The notes: generated by a model from the sequence alone, not told the origin. A stretch of DNA of 64,000 bases from Flavobacteriales bacterium (GCA_016710685.1 JADJVC010000010.1:186001-250000), one strand, 5' to 3'. Counted from the stretch's first letter, positions 34,228 to 44,731 are shown. Made by a program: numbers and translations.

Positions 34228-34400
34228 TATGAATTGGTTAAAAGTGCGTGTCGGTCCATACAGGTGTATTCTTTTCTTGCGCAGCACAAAAGGCAAGTGG
34301 CAGCCGTGAGCCTTGATCCACCAAAAACGAGGCTACAACCTTTCGGTTGCGCGCCACCCTGCCCTGTTGTTGCTGTCGAAATCCATGTTCCTGTTCTACC
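34228..34400. other. Intergenic gap, nothing recognised
   Basis: About 170 bases between the MscS gene and the end of the DUF4249 gene. No open frame, promoter box or clear hairpin. Confidence 0.35.
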
Positions 34401-35225
34401 TCACTGGATCACCACAGTGCTCCGCGTTACCGCTGAAGCCCCGAAGAAGCCGTAGGCTCCGTTGGTGAGGTTGGTGATCGGATTGTCCGGCACGCCGGAG
34501 AACGGGCCGCCGCCGTTGTTGTCCGAAACGCTGTTCAGCGTGGTGTAAAAGTTGTAGGCCGCGCGGTCGATGGACCAAAGCTCCACAGTGACGGTATCGC
34601 CCGGCTGGAATGGATGCGCAAAGAGCAACTCCTCGTTCTGAAGGCCATCGATCAGGCGGTCCGCGTAGGTGTTTTTTCGTAGTTTTCGGCTTGTCCAATT
34701 CGCCGTTTTTGTAGAGCCGCACCTGATAGAAATTGTCGATACCCGCTGGGTCCGTGTGGTACATGGTGAGGTATTGGCCAAAGTCTTCTTCATTCAAAAA
34801 GGCATAGTCCGTGCTGTCAAGTATTCGTAAGTGATGCTGTCGATGGGGTCCGGCTCGGGCATGGTATTGCTGGCCGTGTAGGTCTTGCCTTCGCTTTCCA
34901 CGTCCAAGAAATACCTACGGCCTGGAATGCCTGTGAGGGCGCTGGCGGTATAGATCCCGTTCGCGCCTTCAATAAGGTCTTCCGAATTGCCATCGGAATC
35001 GGAAATGCGGACGTGAGCACCTTGGACACTTGGCGGCGCATCGGAGTTACAGAACGATGCCGTGCGGGTTAGGTGTACCGTGAACGGGCCGGGGCCGTCG
35101 AACACATTGCCCTCCACCACCAAGTGCGGCGTTGCGTCGGCCACGGGCAGGTCGATCACCTTTTCACAACTGCTGAACATCGCGATGGCACCGATAGCCG
35201 CGAGAAGTTTGATGAAGTCCTTCAT
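34401..35225 (-). CDS. DUF4249 lipoprotein, interrupted by two frameshifts
   Basis: The start MKDFIKLLAAIGAIAMFSSC gives a lipoprotein signal; the mature part EKVIDLPVADATPHLVVEGN and FTVHLTRTASF is typical of DUF4249, partners of TonB receptors in Bacteroidota. The frame breaks near 34818 (TTGACAG where TTGGACAG would restore EYLDSTDYAFLNEEDFGQ) and again in the six-T run at 34672-34677 (one base too many), after which the frame continues ADRLIDGLQNEELLFAHPF to NGAYGFFGASAVTRSTVVIQ. With both corrections it is about 274 residues. Its start lies 2 bases after the receptor stop, so they form an operon. Confidence 0.75.
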
Positions 35226-35227
35226 GA

Positions 35228-37544
35228 TCAAAATTCGAAATTGTAGGTAACGGACGGAATGATGCTGAACAGCGCGACCTGATAGGCCTCGGTGATGTTG
35301 GGGTTGTCCTCATTCTCCCGGAAACCGATGAGGTACGGGTTCTGCCGGGCGTAGGCGTTGTAGAGCGCAAAATTCCAGCTGGAGCTGGAATTTCTCGGAC
35401 TTCTTCCCTTGCAATGTGGCCGAAACATCCAAGCGGTGATAAGCGGGCATGCGACTGCTGTTACGCTCGCCATAAACGCTCACCACCTGCCCCGCATATT
35501 CGTAACGGCCTTCTGGATAAGTCACGGCGTTCCCGGTTGCATAGACCCACGCGGCGCTGAGCTTCCATTTTTCGTTCAGCTGGTACATGGCCACTACGGA
35601 AGCGTCGTGTGTGCGATCGTAGCGGTTGGGGTAGGCATTACCGTTGTTCAGCTCCGCCATGGTGCGTTCGGAACGGGAAAGCGTGTAGCCGATCCAGCCT
35701 GTGAGCTTTCCTTTCGTCTTTTTCACGAAGAGTTCCACGCCGTATGCTTTGCCATTGCCGTAGAGCAGTTCGCTCTCCACGTTCGGGTTCAGCAGAATGT
35801 CCGCGCCGTTCTTGTAGTCGATCAGGTTCTGCATGTCCTTGTAATACACTTCCACGCTGGTCTCGTAGGTGTTCTTCTTGAGGTTGCGGAAATAGCCGAG
35901 CGAGACCTGGTCGCCCACTTGCGGCTCCACGTTGTTGGTGCTGGGATACCACAGGTCCGTAGGCGCGCCGGTGCCCGCATTGCTCAGCAGGTGGATGTAC
36001 TGGCGCGTGCGGTTGTAAGCGGCTTTCACCGAGGAGAATTCCGTGAGCACGTAGCTTGCTGAGAGGCGCGGCTCCGGCCCCCAATAGGTCTTAATGGATT
36101 CGCCGCTGGTGTAGTCCACGGTAGTGAGCGGGATCTCGCCGCCCGGCGCGTATGTGCGTGCTTCTCCGGGACCCATCAAACTGAAACCGGAGATGCGTAG
36201 ACCATAATCCAAGCTGAAGCGGTCCGATATTTTTTGCTCGTTGCTTACATAGACCGCGCCTTCCAAAGCGAATTTCTCCGGAATGATGAGGTCGTTGGAA
36301 CGTGCGCTGCTTGTGGTGAATTTGCCCGGCTGGAAGGCGTGGTGCATCGCATTGAAGCCGAAGCGGATCGTGTTCTTGCTGTTGGCGTAGTAGGAAAAAT
36401 CACTCTTCAAATTGTACTCGCGGATGCCGCTGGAAAGGGCGATGTCGTTGTCGTTGAAACCGACGTTGAATTTGTAATCGTAGTTGCTGGCGATGAAAGA
36501 GGTGTTCACGAAGAGCTTGTTGCTGAAGAGGTGGTTCCAGCGCAGCGTTCCGGTGATGTTCCCCCAGTCGAAACCGAAATCATCCTTGTAGCCCAGCGCA
36601 TCACGACCGAAATAGCCCGAGAGGAAGATCCGGTCATCTTTGCCAAGCCGGTAATTGGCCTTCATGTTCACATCGTAGAAATAGAGCTTGCTGCTGTTGA
36701 TGGCATCATCGCTGCTCAACTTGAGGAAGAGGTCGGCATAGGTTCGCCTGCCGCTCACGATGAAGGAACCTTTGTCCTTCACGATCGGCGCTTCCACGGT
36801 AAGCCGTGAGGCGATGAGACCGATACCGCCATGCACCTTCATTTCCTTGGAGTTGCCGTCGTTCATGGTAACGTCCAATACGGAAGAAAGGCGACCGCCG
36901 TAGCGCGCGGGGATGGCGCCCTTCATCAGGTCCACGCTCTTCACGGCGTCGCCGTTGAACACGGAGAAGAAGCCAAGCAAGTGGCTGGCATTGTAGATCG
37001 GGGCTTCGTCCAGCAGTACCAGGTTCTGGTCAGGGCCGCCGCCGCGCACAAAGAAGCCGGTGTTGCCATCGCCCGTTTGTTGAACGCCCGGCATCAGTTG
37101 GATGGTCTTCATCACGTCCACTTCCCCGAAGAGCACGGGCATGGTTTTCACGTCCTTCATCTCAAGCCGCACCAAGCCCATGTCAGTGCTGCGGATGTTC
37201 GCATCAGCCTTCTTCCCGGTAACTTCCACGGCATTCAACTGCTCGTTGGCCGGTTGCAGTTCCACGTTTTTCACCACATCCGCGTTGAGGTCCACCTTTT
37301 CGCTGAGCGGCTCGTACCCGATATAGGCGTAAGTGACGTCATAGCTGCCTTTCGGCACGGTGAGGGAATAAAATCCATAGACATTGGTGGACACGCCGGC
37401 CTGCACCGCATTGATGCGGATGGTGGCGCCGATCAGCTCCTCGCCGGTCTTTGCATCGCGCAGGCTGCCGCTAAGGGTGGTGTTCTGGGCGAAGGTTGTA
37501 CCAGTGAACACTGTGAATAAAATGGCCAGAAGGGTGGATCGCAT
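35228..37544 (-). CDS. TonB-dependent outer-membrane receptor, one frameshift near the 3' end
   Basis: Start at 37542-37544 gives signal peptide MRSTLLAILFTVFTGTTFA|Q. Then a CarboxypepD_reg domain (TTLSGSLRDAKTGEELIGAT), a plug (GEVDVMKTIQLMPGVQQTGD, FFVRGGGPDQNLVLLDEAPI) and a barrel. Near 35375-35391 the frame breaks; the other frame supplies the natural ending SSWNFALYNAYARQNPYLIG and on to VALFSIIPSVTYNFEF. The reconstructed protein is about 770 residues. It imports an unknown substrate using TonB energy, together with the coupled DUF4249 lipoprotein. The short length and the DUF4249 partner separate it from SusC. Confidence 0.85.
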
Positions 37545-37618
37545 GCTTGCTCGAAATGGGGTTTCAAAATGGACCGGCCCGCCGCGGGTTGCGGCGGGCC
37601 ATGTCCCGTTGGCGTGGT

Positions 37619-38284
37619 TCAAAGGGTATAGGTGAGTCCGATGGCGAGTCCGCCGGTTGCATTGGCGGTCTTGGCACCGTCCGCAGGGAAGAATTCATAG
37701 TCTTCATCCTGGGCATCGGTGAATCCGTAATCGAAACGGAGCGCCGTTGTGAAGCGGAGCGACTCGGTGATGCGGAATGCCGCGCCAAGGCTGAGCATGC
37801 CTCCGATGTCCGTGTTGTTGAAGGCATCCTTCGTGTCCCCCACGATGTCGTTACCGTCCTTGTCCTCAAGCTTGGAATTGGTAAGGAAACTGAACTGCGG
37901 TCCCACTTTCAATTGGAACATGCAGCCGGCGTCCGGGTCGGAATTGAGCACCAGCATCAATGGGATTTTCATGTAGGTGTTGCGCTGGTACTGTTCTGCG
38001 GTCACGTCCTGCAAGGTGAACTCGGATCGTTGGCCTTGGATTGAATACAGCAGGTCCATGCCCACGCCGATATGGTCGCCCAGGCCGAACTGCGCACCCA
38101 CGCCGAAGGCCGGTCCAAAGGTGGTCTTGTACTTGAAGCCGCCATTGTCGGAATTGTCCTTGTTGAACATCCAGGAATTCTGTGCAACGCCTTGCACGCC
38201 GAGCGTAAGTCCGCGTTGTGCGCTGGCTGTATGTGCGAGCACGCCCATGCTCAGGGCCGCTGCGAGAAGGATCTTGGTCTTCAT
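37619..38284 (-). CDS. Outer-membrane beta-barrel protein (PorT-like)
   Basis: 221 residues from MKTKILLAAALSMGVLAHTA|SAQ. The mature protein is a small barrel with glycine- and aromatic-rich strands: FGPAFGVGAQFGLGDHIGVG, DLLYSIQGQRSEF, KIPLMLVLNSDPDAGCMFQL, VGPQFSFLTNSKLEDKDGND, and a final GGLAIGLTYTL. This is the outer-membrane beta-barrel (OMP_b-brl_2) pattern. The frame is open further upstream into the RND gene, but the signal peptide fixes the start. Function unknown. Confidence 0.75.
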   Translation of the reverse strand: MKTKILLAAALSMGVLAHTASAQRGLTLGVQGVAQNSWMFNKDNSDNGGFKYKTTFGPAFGVGAQFGLGDHIGVGMDLLYSIQGQRSEFTLQDVTAEQYQRNTYMKIPLMLVLNSDPDAGCMFQLKVGPQFSFLTNSKLEDKDGNDIVGDTKDAFNNTDIGGMLSLGAAFRITESLRFTTALRFDYGFTDAQDEDYEFFPADGAKTANATGGLAIGLTYTL

Positions 38285-38330
38285 CTTTTGTTTGGTTTTT
38301 GTACTGGGTACGTTGTTGTTCTTCCACTTG

Positions 38331-41300
38331 TCATGCCCGCCCACGCTGGCCATCGCGGCGGTGCCGTATTGCTGTTCTATGCGATCGAGGGTGTCCCAAA
38401 AGCTCATTCCCGCCAACTTCGTTGACCGTGGTATCTTTCTTCTTCAATGCTTCCATCACCTCGCTGTTGTGGAGTTCGTCATCGTTCAGTTCGATCACGG
38501 TTTTCTTGTTCCATCCGAAGCGTTCCATGATGCGGTCGAAGAGGTAATAGATCACCGGCACCACGAGGAGTGTGAGGAACATCGAGCTGGTCAAGCCGCC
38601 AATGAGCACCCAGGCGAGGCCGTTCTTCCATTCCGCACCGGCACCGGTGGCCAAGGCGATCGGCATCATGCCGAACACCATGGCGAGCGTGGTCATCAAG
38701 ATCGGGCGGAAGCGGGTCTGAACGGCATGGATCAATGCGGTCTTCACGTCCTGCCCGGCGGCGATCATCTGGTTGGTGAAGTCCACCACCAGGATCGCGT
38801 TCTTCGCCACCAGGCCGATCAACATGATGAGACCGAGGATGGAGAAGATGCTGAGCGATTGCTTCGCAAGCGCCAGGGCGATGAAAGCGCCGATGATCGC
38901 GAGGGGCAGGGAGAACATCACAACCAGCGGATGCACGTAGTTGTCGTAGAGCACCACCATGATCAAGTACACGAGTACGAGCGATGCCAGCAATGCGAGG
39001 CCAAGGCTGCCGAAGGCTTCGCCCTGTTGCTCCAACTGTCCGCCCATCTTTACGGTTACGCCGTCGGGCAGGTCCAGTTTGCTCACGGCCTGCTTCACTT
39101 CTTCGCCAACGGTTCCCACCGGGCGGCCCAGCACCTGCGCCTGCACGGAGAGCGAAGGCACCTTGTCGATCCGTTCCAATTTGGACGGGCCGGTGGTCTC
39201 GCCGATGTTGGCGAATTGGCCGACCTGGATAACCTCTTTGTCCTCGTTGATCAAGGTCAGTGCTCCCACGTCGGCTGCGGCACGGCGGTCGAATCCATCG
39301 AGTTGCACAACGATGTCGTATTCGTTGTCACCATCCCGGTACTTGGTGCTGCGGTCACCACTGAAAGCTGCACGCATGTTGCCACCCACTTTGTCCATGG
39401 TAAGGCCGAGGGCGGCCATCTTGGCGCGGTCCACCTGCACGTCGATCTCGGGGTTGCCGCCTTCCACGGTCGTCTTCAATTCAGACGTGCCTTTGATGCT
39501 GCGAACGGCATCCATCACCAACGGTGCTGCGGCGATCAACTTGTCGAGGTCGGGGCCTTGCACGATCACGTTTACGGGTGCTTCGTCAGCGCTGCCCATG
39601 ATGTTCACCGGCACGGTGCTGAATTTGGCGCCGACGAATTTTTCTTCTAAGGCGATCTTGGTTTCACGGGCGAAGAGCGCGGTGCTTTCCGTGCGCTTTT
39701 CGGCTGGCACTAAGCTCACGTTCACCTCGGCCATGTAGGGCGTGGCGCTGGTGCTCATGCGCCCGCTGGCCTGCCCCACCGTGGTGGAAATGGAGCGCAC
39801 CAATGGCTCGTTCGCCAAGTACTTCTCCACCTGTTTGGTCATGCGGTCGGTTTGTTCCAGCGTTGCGTTCTTGGGCAATTCAACGCGCACGTAGAACTGT
39901 CCACGATCACCGGCAGCAACGAACTCCGCGCCAATGAAGCCCATGCCGACCAGGGCGAAGGAGCCGACCAGCAAAGCGAGCGTAATGCCGAACAACCAGC
40001 GCTTGTGTCCGAAGGACCATTGCAGCAGGTCGGTCAAGCCTTTTTCAATGCTGGTGAGCATGCGCTCGAACCAGAGGAAGAAGCGGCCCATCACGGTCTT
40101 GTCGCTGAGGTGTTCCAGTTTCGCGAAGCGCGAAGAAAGCAACGGCACCATGGTGAAGGCGATGAACAAGCTGAGCAACGTACTGGTGGCCACCACGATG
40201 GAGAACTGGAACAGCAGGTCGCTGATCATGCCGCCGGTAAGCGAGATGGGCAGGAACACCGCGACGATCACCAGGGTGATGGAGATCACCGTGAGGCCGA
40301 TCTCGCGGATTCCGTCATAGGCCGCCTGTGCCGCGGACTTTCCCATTTCCATGTGCCGGTGGATGTTCTCCACCACCACGATCGCATCGTCCACAAGGAT
40401 GCCCACTACCAGCGAAAGGCCGAGCAGTGACATCAGGTTCAGCGAAAAGTCCATCAAGTACATCACGCTGAACGTGGCGATCAACGCCGCGGGCACCGCG
40501 AGCATCACGATCACCGCGTTACGGATGCTGTGCAGGAAAAGGAGCATCACCAAAGCCACCAGCACCACGGCGAGCAGCAGGTCGAAGATCACATGGTTCG
40601 CAGCCTCAAGCGTGAATTCGGACGTGTCCGAAGGAATGCTGAAGCTGAGTCCGGCGGATGCGTATTGCTTCTGCAACTCGCCGATCTCCGTGCGGACTTC
40701 TTCGCTCAAGGTCACGGCATTCGCATCGGTCTGTTTTTGGATCGTCAAGCCGATGGCATCAGCACCGTTCACACGGCTGATGATCTCGGGATCTTTCTCG
40801 GTGTCTACCACTTGGGCGATCTCGTTCAAGCGGATCAAGCTGCCATCCATGCGGCGCTTCACCACCAGGTCGTTCAATTGTTCCACGGATGTGTATTTGC
40901 CGCTGAGGCGGATCAAGGTCTGTCCTTCCGCACGCTTCACTTTTCCGGTGGGGAAGTCCATGTTCGCGTTGCGGACGGCTTTGCTCACATCGTCCATGTT
41001 CAGGCCGAACGCCACCAAGCGGTCGGCATCCACGTTCACCACGATCTCGCGTTCCTGTCCGCCTTGGATGTTCACTTGCGCAACGCCGGGGATCTTCGCC
41101 AGCGCGGGCTGCACCTTGTTCTTCACCAGGTCGTAGAGTTCGGTGGGTGCCACTTGGCCCGCCACACCGAGGTTCATAATGGGCATGGCACTGATGTCGA
41201 ATTTCCCGAGCGATGGCGCCTTCGCATCATCGGGCAGCTCGCTGATGATGGCGTTCACCTTCCGCTGTGCGTCCTGCAAGGCGAGGTCCACATCGGCATC

Positions 41301-41591
41301 GTTCACCAGTTCCACGGTGATCAGAGAGAAACTCTCCATGCTGGTGGAGCTCATCTTCTTCACGCCTTCCAACGAGGAGAGCGCATCCTCTAATTTCTTC
41401 GTAACCGTGTTCTCCACTTCGCCGGGCGAGGCACCGGGATACACCGTGCTGACGGACAGAACGGGCGAGGTGATCTTGGGCAGCAGCTCGTAGTTGAGCG
41501 TGCCGTAGGTGAAGAGGCCGAGGCCGACCAAAAGGGTCATCACCACCACCACAAGCGTGGGCCGGGTGATCGAAAGGCGTGTAATTTTCAT
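38331..41591 (-). CDS. RND efflux pump, inner-membrane transporter (AcrB/HAE1 type)
   Basis: 1086 residues. Twelve membrane segments with two large periplasmic loops. Motifs: TM4 GILVDDAIVVVENIHRHMEM with the paired Asp of the proton relay, TM10 GLVAKNAILVVDFTNQMI with the conserved Lys, and a FGMMPIALATGAGAEWKNGL segment. It uses the proton gradient to expel hydrophobic drugs or other compounds, together with the adaptor and TolC-like genes upstream. The last 35 residues (HPRSHRTAIRHRRDGQRGRA and before) are Arg/His-rich and look like reading in a wrong frame, so the true end may be 60-100 bases earlier or a frameshift may lie near 38420. Confidence 0.93.
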   Translation of the reverse strand: MKITRLSITRPTLVVVVMTLLVGLGLFTYGTLNYELLPKITSPVLSVSTVYPGASPGEVENTVTKKLEDALSSLEGVKKMSSTSMESFSLITVELVNDADVDLALQDAQRKVNAIISELPDDAKAPSLGKFDISAMPIMNLGVAGQVAPTELYDLVKNKVQPALAKIPGVAQVNIQGGQEREIVVNVDADRLVAFGLNMDDVSKAVRNANMDFPTGKVKRAEGQTLIRLSGKYTSVEQLNDLVVKRRMDGSLIRLNEIAQVVDTEKDPEIISRVNGADAIGLTIQKQTDANAVTLSEEVRTEIGELQKQYASAGLSFSIPSDTSEFTLEAANHVIFDLLLAVVLVALVMLLFLHSIRNAVIVMLAVPAALIATFSVMYLMDFSLNLMSLLGLSLVVGILVDDAIVVVENIHRHMEMGKSAAQAAYDGIREIGLTVISITLVIVAVFLPISLTGGMISDLLFQFSIVVATSTLLSLFIAFTMVPLLSSRFAKLEHLSDKTVMGRFFLWFERMLTSIEKGLTDLLQWSFGHKRWLFGITLALLVGSFALVGMGFIGAEFVAAGDRGQFYVRVELPKNATLEQTDRMTKQVEKYLANEPLVRSISTTVGQASGRMSTSATPYMAEVNVSLVPAEKRTESTALFARETKIALEEKFVGAKFSTVPVNIMGSADEAPVNVIVQGPDLDKLIAAAPLVMDAVRSIKGTSELKTTVEGGNPEIDVQVDRAKMAALGLTMDKVGGNMRAAFSGDRSTKYRDGDNEYDIVVQLDGFDRRAAADVGALTLINEDKEVIQVGQFANIGETTGPSKLERIDKVPSLSVQAQVLGRPVGTVGEEVKQAVSKLDLPDGVTVKMGGQLEQQGEAFGSLGLALLASLVLVYLIMVVLYDNYVHPLVVMFSLPLAIIGAFIALALAKQSLSIFSILGLIMLIGLVAKNAILVVDFTNQMIAAGQDVKTALIHAVQTRFRPILMTTLAMVFGMMPIALATGAGAEWKNGLAWVLIGGLTSSMFLTLLVVPVIYYLFDRIMERFGWNKKTVIELNDDELHNSEVMEALKKKDTTVNEVGGNELLGHPRSHRTAIRHRRDGQRGRA

Positions 41592-41612
41592 GGTGCTGTT
41601 GTAGGGTTAAGA

Positions 41613-42722
41613 TCAGTGCGAGATGGCGCGGACCTTGGTGCTGTCTGTAAGGTTGATCTGGCCGCTGAGGACCACGCGGTCGCCGGCCTCGAGGCCGCTC
41701 TCAATGACCATTTTGTCGGCGGTCATCTGGCCGATCACCACATCGCGCAAGCGTGCAATGCTGTCGCGTACCACATAGACCTGCGGCGCTTTCACACTGC
41801 CCACGAGCGCATCGCGGCCCACGGTGAGAAAGGTTTTGTCGCTCTGCTCCTTGAAGTTGGCCACGGCATACATGCCGGCTTTCAAGGGACTGTCCTTTTC
41901 GTTCTTAAGCTCGATCTCTGTGTCGTACTTCAATGCATCGTCGGCTTTCATGCTTACCGAGATGATCGTGCCGGTGAACGTGGTGGCAGGCAGCACTTTC
42001 AAGGTAATGTCCACGGCCTTGCCCTTGCTCATTTCCAGCACCCGGCTTTCGGGCACCTTCACGTTCAGTTTCAGCGTGCTGATGTCCACCAGTTGGAACA
42101 TGGCCATGCCGGGGTTGATGTAGGAACCGAGCTGCACGTGGTCGTCGTTGATATAGCCGCTCACCGGCGCGGTGATGGATGTTTTCCGCAGCTTGTCCTC
42201 GGCAGCCTTCAGTTGGGCTTCGCCGTTGCGCATGGCGAGGTCCGCCTGCTCCACTTGTTGGTCGGTCATGGCACCGCCAGCCGCCATGTTCTGCGCCCGC
42301 TTCAAGTCCGCTTCGGCTTTCTTGAACTGGTTACGCATGGCCAGCACTTCGGCGTTCTGCGCGCTGCTTTCCACTTGGGCCAACAATTCTCCTTTGCGCA
42401 CGCGGTCACCCTTCTTGTGCAGCAGGCGGATAATGGTGCCCTGCGTTTCCGAAACAATGCTGATGTCCACAGCCGCTTCCAAACTTCCACTTGCGGTATA
42501 GGCGTCTTTCAATGTCTCCAGTTCCGCAGTGCCGAGGTCCACCGGGATGCTTTCGCTCACCTTTTCACTGAGTGCGGCTTCAGCCTTCGTTTCTTCCTGG
42601 TTGGCGTTCAGTTTAAAGCCGGCCAGTACGATCAGCGCGACGATGGCCGCTGTCCAAATGATCTTTTTCATGGTCTTGTTTCCGTTCTTCTTGTTCGATG
42701 GTGCAGTGGTGTCGTTGCTCAT
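41613..42722 (-). CDS. RND efflux pump periplasmic adaptor (HlyD/AcrA type)
   Basis: 369 residues. After a short cytoplasmic N-terminus, KKIIWTAAIVALIVLAGF anchors it in the inner membrane. The lipoyl/hairpin/barrel order of membrane fusion proteins follows: SISVSETQGTIIRLLHKKGD-like segment (here DISIVSETQGTIIRLLHKKG), a coiled coil from about residue 110 to 165, GYINDDHVQLGSYINPGMAM, and VLEMSKGKAVDITLKVLPAT. The start ATG overlaps the tolC stop (ATGA), which supports MSNDTTAPSNKKN over the internal MKKII start. Confidence 0.93.
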   Translation of the reverse strand: MSNDTTAPSNKKNGNKTMKKIIWTAAIVALIVLAGFKLNANQEETKAEAALSEKVSESIPVDLGTAELETLKDAYTASGSLEAAVDISIVSETQGTIIRLLHKKGDRVRKGELLAQVESSAQNAEVLAMRNQFKKAEADLKRAQNMAAGGAMTDQQVEQADLAMRNGEAQLKAAEDKLRKTSITAPVSGYINDDHVQLGSYINPGMAMFQLVDISTLKLNVKVPESRVLEMSKGKAVDITLKVLPATTFTGTIISVSMKADDALKYDTEIELKNEKDSPLKAGMYAVANFKEQSDKTFLTVGRDALVGSVKAPQVYVVRDSIARLRDVVIGQMTADKMVIESGLEAGDRVVLSGQINLTDSTKVRAISH

Positions 42723-44077
42723 TGGATCAGGGTTTTAAGTCCGCCCTGTGCTTTGAGCAGGTCCAGTTCGGCGAGTTTGTATTTGAGCGTGGCGCTGTGG
42801 TAGGCCGTGCGTGAATCGCTCAGGGCCTTGTCGGCATCGAGCAGGTCGGTGAGCGGTGAAATGCCTTCTGCGTACAGGCTGTTCGTTTGGTCGTACACAT
42901 CCTGCGCGAGCACCAGGTTGCTGGCTTGCGTTTGCACGGTGTTCCAACTGTTGTCGAGCGCCGCGATAGCGTTGCGCTCTTCCATGGCCAGCGCGTTGCC
43001 GGTGTATTCCAGGTCGGCCTTGTACTGCAATTGCGCCACTTTCTGTTGGGCCACTTTATTGGACTTGCGCAGCCCGTCGAAAATGGGGATCGCCAGCGTG
43101 CCGCCGATGGTGGCGTTTTGGAACCACTCTTGATCGCTGTTGAAAAAATTGAACTCGTTGCGCTGTGCCTGGTAATTCAGTGAGCCGAATACGCTGAGCG
43201 TTGGCATATAGCCCGCGCGGGTAGCGCGGATGTTCAGGTCCTGCAGGACGATCTGCTGCTCCAGCACCTTCATGTCCGTGCGACCTGCGGAAAGGGATCC
43301 GCTCGTAGGCTGGGGCTTGCCGACGCCCATGTTGGCGGGCTGTGCCAATTTGAGGTCCGCCGAAACCGGCATGCCCATCAGCACCTTCAGGTAGTTCACC
43401 TGTTGTTCCGCGCCCAGCGCAAGGCCGTCCCGTTGGGTCACGGCGTTCTGGCGGTTCACCTGTACGCGTTGCAGGTCCAGCTTGCGCTTGAATTGGTTCT
43501 CCACCTGCAGCTTGGTGATGCGCTCCAGCTCCGTCATGTTCACCAATTGGCTGTCCACGCTGGCCTGCTGGGCTTCAAGGTCCAACACTTGGTAATAGGC
43601 CGTGGCCACTTCGTAGACCACTTGTTCTTCGGTCTGCAGATGAAGTAGTTCGTAGAGCTCCGCGGAACCTTTCGCGGCCTGCATGCCGGTAAGGAATCGC
43701 TGGTCGTACAGCATCTGCGTCACCTTGCCGCCCACCGTGGCGTTGTACTTGGTACCGAACTGCACCGGCACCTGCGTGCCCGGCTGCCCGATGATCTCGC
43801 CCGGCAAAAGCTGCGTGGCGATGCTGGGGAAGTAGCTCAGGTCGGCCTGCGCGGTGATCTGCGGAAGACCGTCGGCGCGTGTCTCCGCCACTTTGTAGCG
43901 GGCTGCATCCTGGTCTATCGCGGCTTTGCGCACGTTGGTGTTGTGCTCAACTGCCTGTTGCAGGATCGCCTTCAGGTCCATGGTCTCCTGTGCGGAAGCC
44001 GTTGGTGCTCCAAGTGCGAGCAGGAGCGGCATGGCGCAAAGGGCCATCAAGTTGCTTTTCGTTCTAATAGAGATCAT
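42719..44077 (-). CDS. Outer-membrane efflux channel (TolC family)
   Basis: 452 residues from the ATG at 44075-44077, giving a signal peptide ending ALGAPTASA|QE. Two OEP repeats of long helices follow (MDLKAILQQAVEHNTNVRKA and NIRATRAGYMPTLSVFGSLN), with TIGGTLAIPIFDGLRKSNKV as the second strand region. It forms the outer-membrane exit duct of the RND pump encoded downstream. Fourth gene order: repressor, channel, adaptor, pump. Confidence 0.93.
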   Translation of the reverse strand: MISIRTKSNLMALCAMPLLLALGAPTASAQETMDLKAILQQAVEHNTNVRKAAIDQDAARYKVAETRADGLPQITAQADLSYFPSIATQLLPGEIIGQPGTQVPVQFGTKYNATVGGKVTQMLYDQRFLTGMQAAKGSAELYELLHLQTEEQVVYEVATAYYQVLDLEAQQASVDSQLVNMTELERITKLQVENQFKRKLDLQRVQVNRQNAVTQRDGLALGAEQQVNYLKVLMGMPVSADLKLAQPANMGVGKPQPTSGSLSAGRTDMKVLEQQIVLQDLNIRATRAGYMPTLSVFGSLNYQAQRNEFNFFNSDQEWFQNATIGGTLAIPIFDGLRKSNKVAQQKVAQLQYKADLEYTGNALAMEERNAIAALDNSWNTVQTQASNLVLAQDVYDQTNSLYAEGISPLTDLLDADKALSDSRTAYHSATLKYKLAELDLLKAQGGLKTLIQ

Positions 44078-44137
44078 CGGTTTGGTACTTACTCTTTTGT
44101 TCTGTGTTTTGGGAACTAACCTGCGCAAAAAAAAGCG

Positions 44138-44611
44138 TCAGCGCTTCTGCTCCCACTTCTTGAAAAGCGTGGGCAGCTCCGCGACCATGTGGTCGATAAA
44201 GGCTGCGATGTCGGTGAGGCTGCGGTTGAAGTCCCGGGTGGTCTTCGGGCGTTGGGCCAGCACGTCCTTGTATACGGCGCTCATTGCGGAGAGTCCTTGG
44301 AAGGCTTTCAGTGTGTCCTCTTTCCAGGACATCACCCTTACGCGGAAGTAACGCCTGCGCTCGCCGGGCTTGGTGATGTACTCCACTTTGCCCATGTTCA
44401 TCAGGAAATTCAGCGCATTGCTGGTGGCGCTCTTGCTCAACTTGAGCAAACGGCTGATATCATCGAAAGGCAGTTCAGCTTCAGGCACCACGATCAACAA
44501 CGCCGACACACGGGCGGGTGCCGGTGCCATGCCACTGCCCTCGAAGATGACCCCCACGCGCTCAATGAGCTCCTGTTGGTCCTTGGTCAGTTTGGGTTCT
44601 TTCGGTGTCAT
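44138..44611 (-). CDS. GbsR/MarR family transcriptional regulator of the efflux operon
   Basis: 157 residues. A winged helix with the recognition element FDDISRLLKLSKSATSNALN and the wing KVEYITKPGERRRYFRVRVM. The N-terminus FEGSGMAPAPARVSALLIV is the GbsR-type helix. It is the first gene of the four-gene efflux operon (61 bases before the TolC gene), behind a strong promoter with a palindrome, so self-repression relieved by a pump substrate is the obvious model; this is an inference. Confidence 0.88.
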   Translation of the reverse strand: MTPKEPKLTKDQQELIERVGVIFEGSGMAPAPARVSALLIVVPEAELPFDDISRLLKLSKSATSNALNFLMNMGKVEYITKPGERRRYFRVRVMSWKEDTLKAFQGLSAMSAVYKDVLAQRPKTTRDFNRSLTDIAAFIDHMVAELPTLFKKWEQKR

Positions 44612-44630
44612 CTGTTTGCGTTCAACGGGG

Positions 44631-44663
44631 CAAAGATAGGAAAAGTTTCTTTAGTTCTGCAAA
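44631..44663 (-). promoter_or_regulatory. Promoter of the efflux operon
   Basis: The best promoter of the window: on the minus strand TTTG (44663-44660), then 21 bases, then TATCTTTG (44638-44631), matching the Bacteroidota -33 and -7 elements exactly. The GbsR-family ATG lies 19 bases further on. Confidence 0.8.
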
Positions 44664-44671
44664 TAGAGAAC
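44654..44671. promoter_or_regulatory. Candidate operator palindrome of the efflux operon
   Basis: GTTCTGCAAATAGAGAAC: inverted arms GTTCT and AGAAC with an 8-base spacer. It covers the -33 element, so a bound regulator would block RNA polymerase. Confidence 0.55.
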
Positions 44672-44731
44672 AAAAAAGATTTTTTGAGACCCCGGCCCGA
44701 GGCTGGAAAGCGGCATGTGCCCGGCTGATGC

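Noticed and set aside
34401..35225. Programmed frameshift in the DUF4249 gene
   Set aside because: Two unrelated single-base indels, no slippery site plus stem, and many similar indels nearby; sequencing error is simpler.
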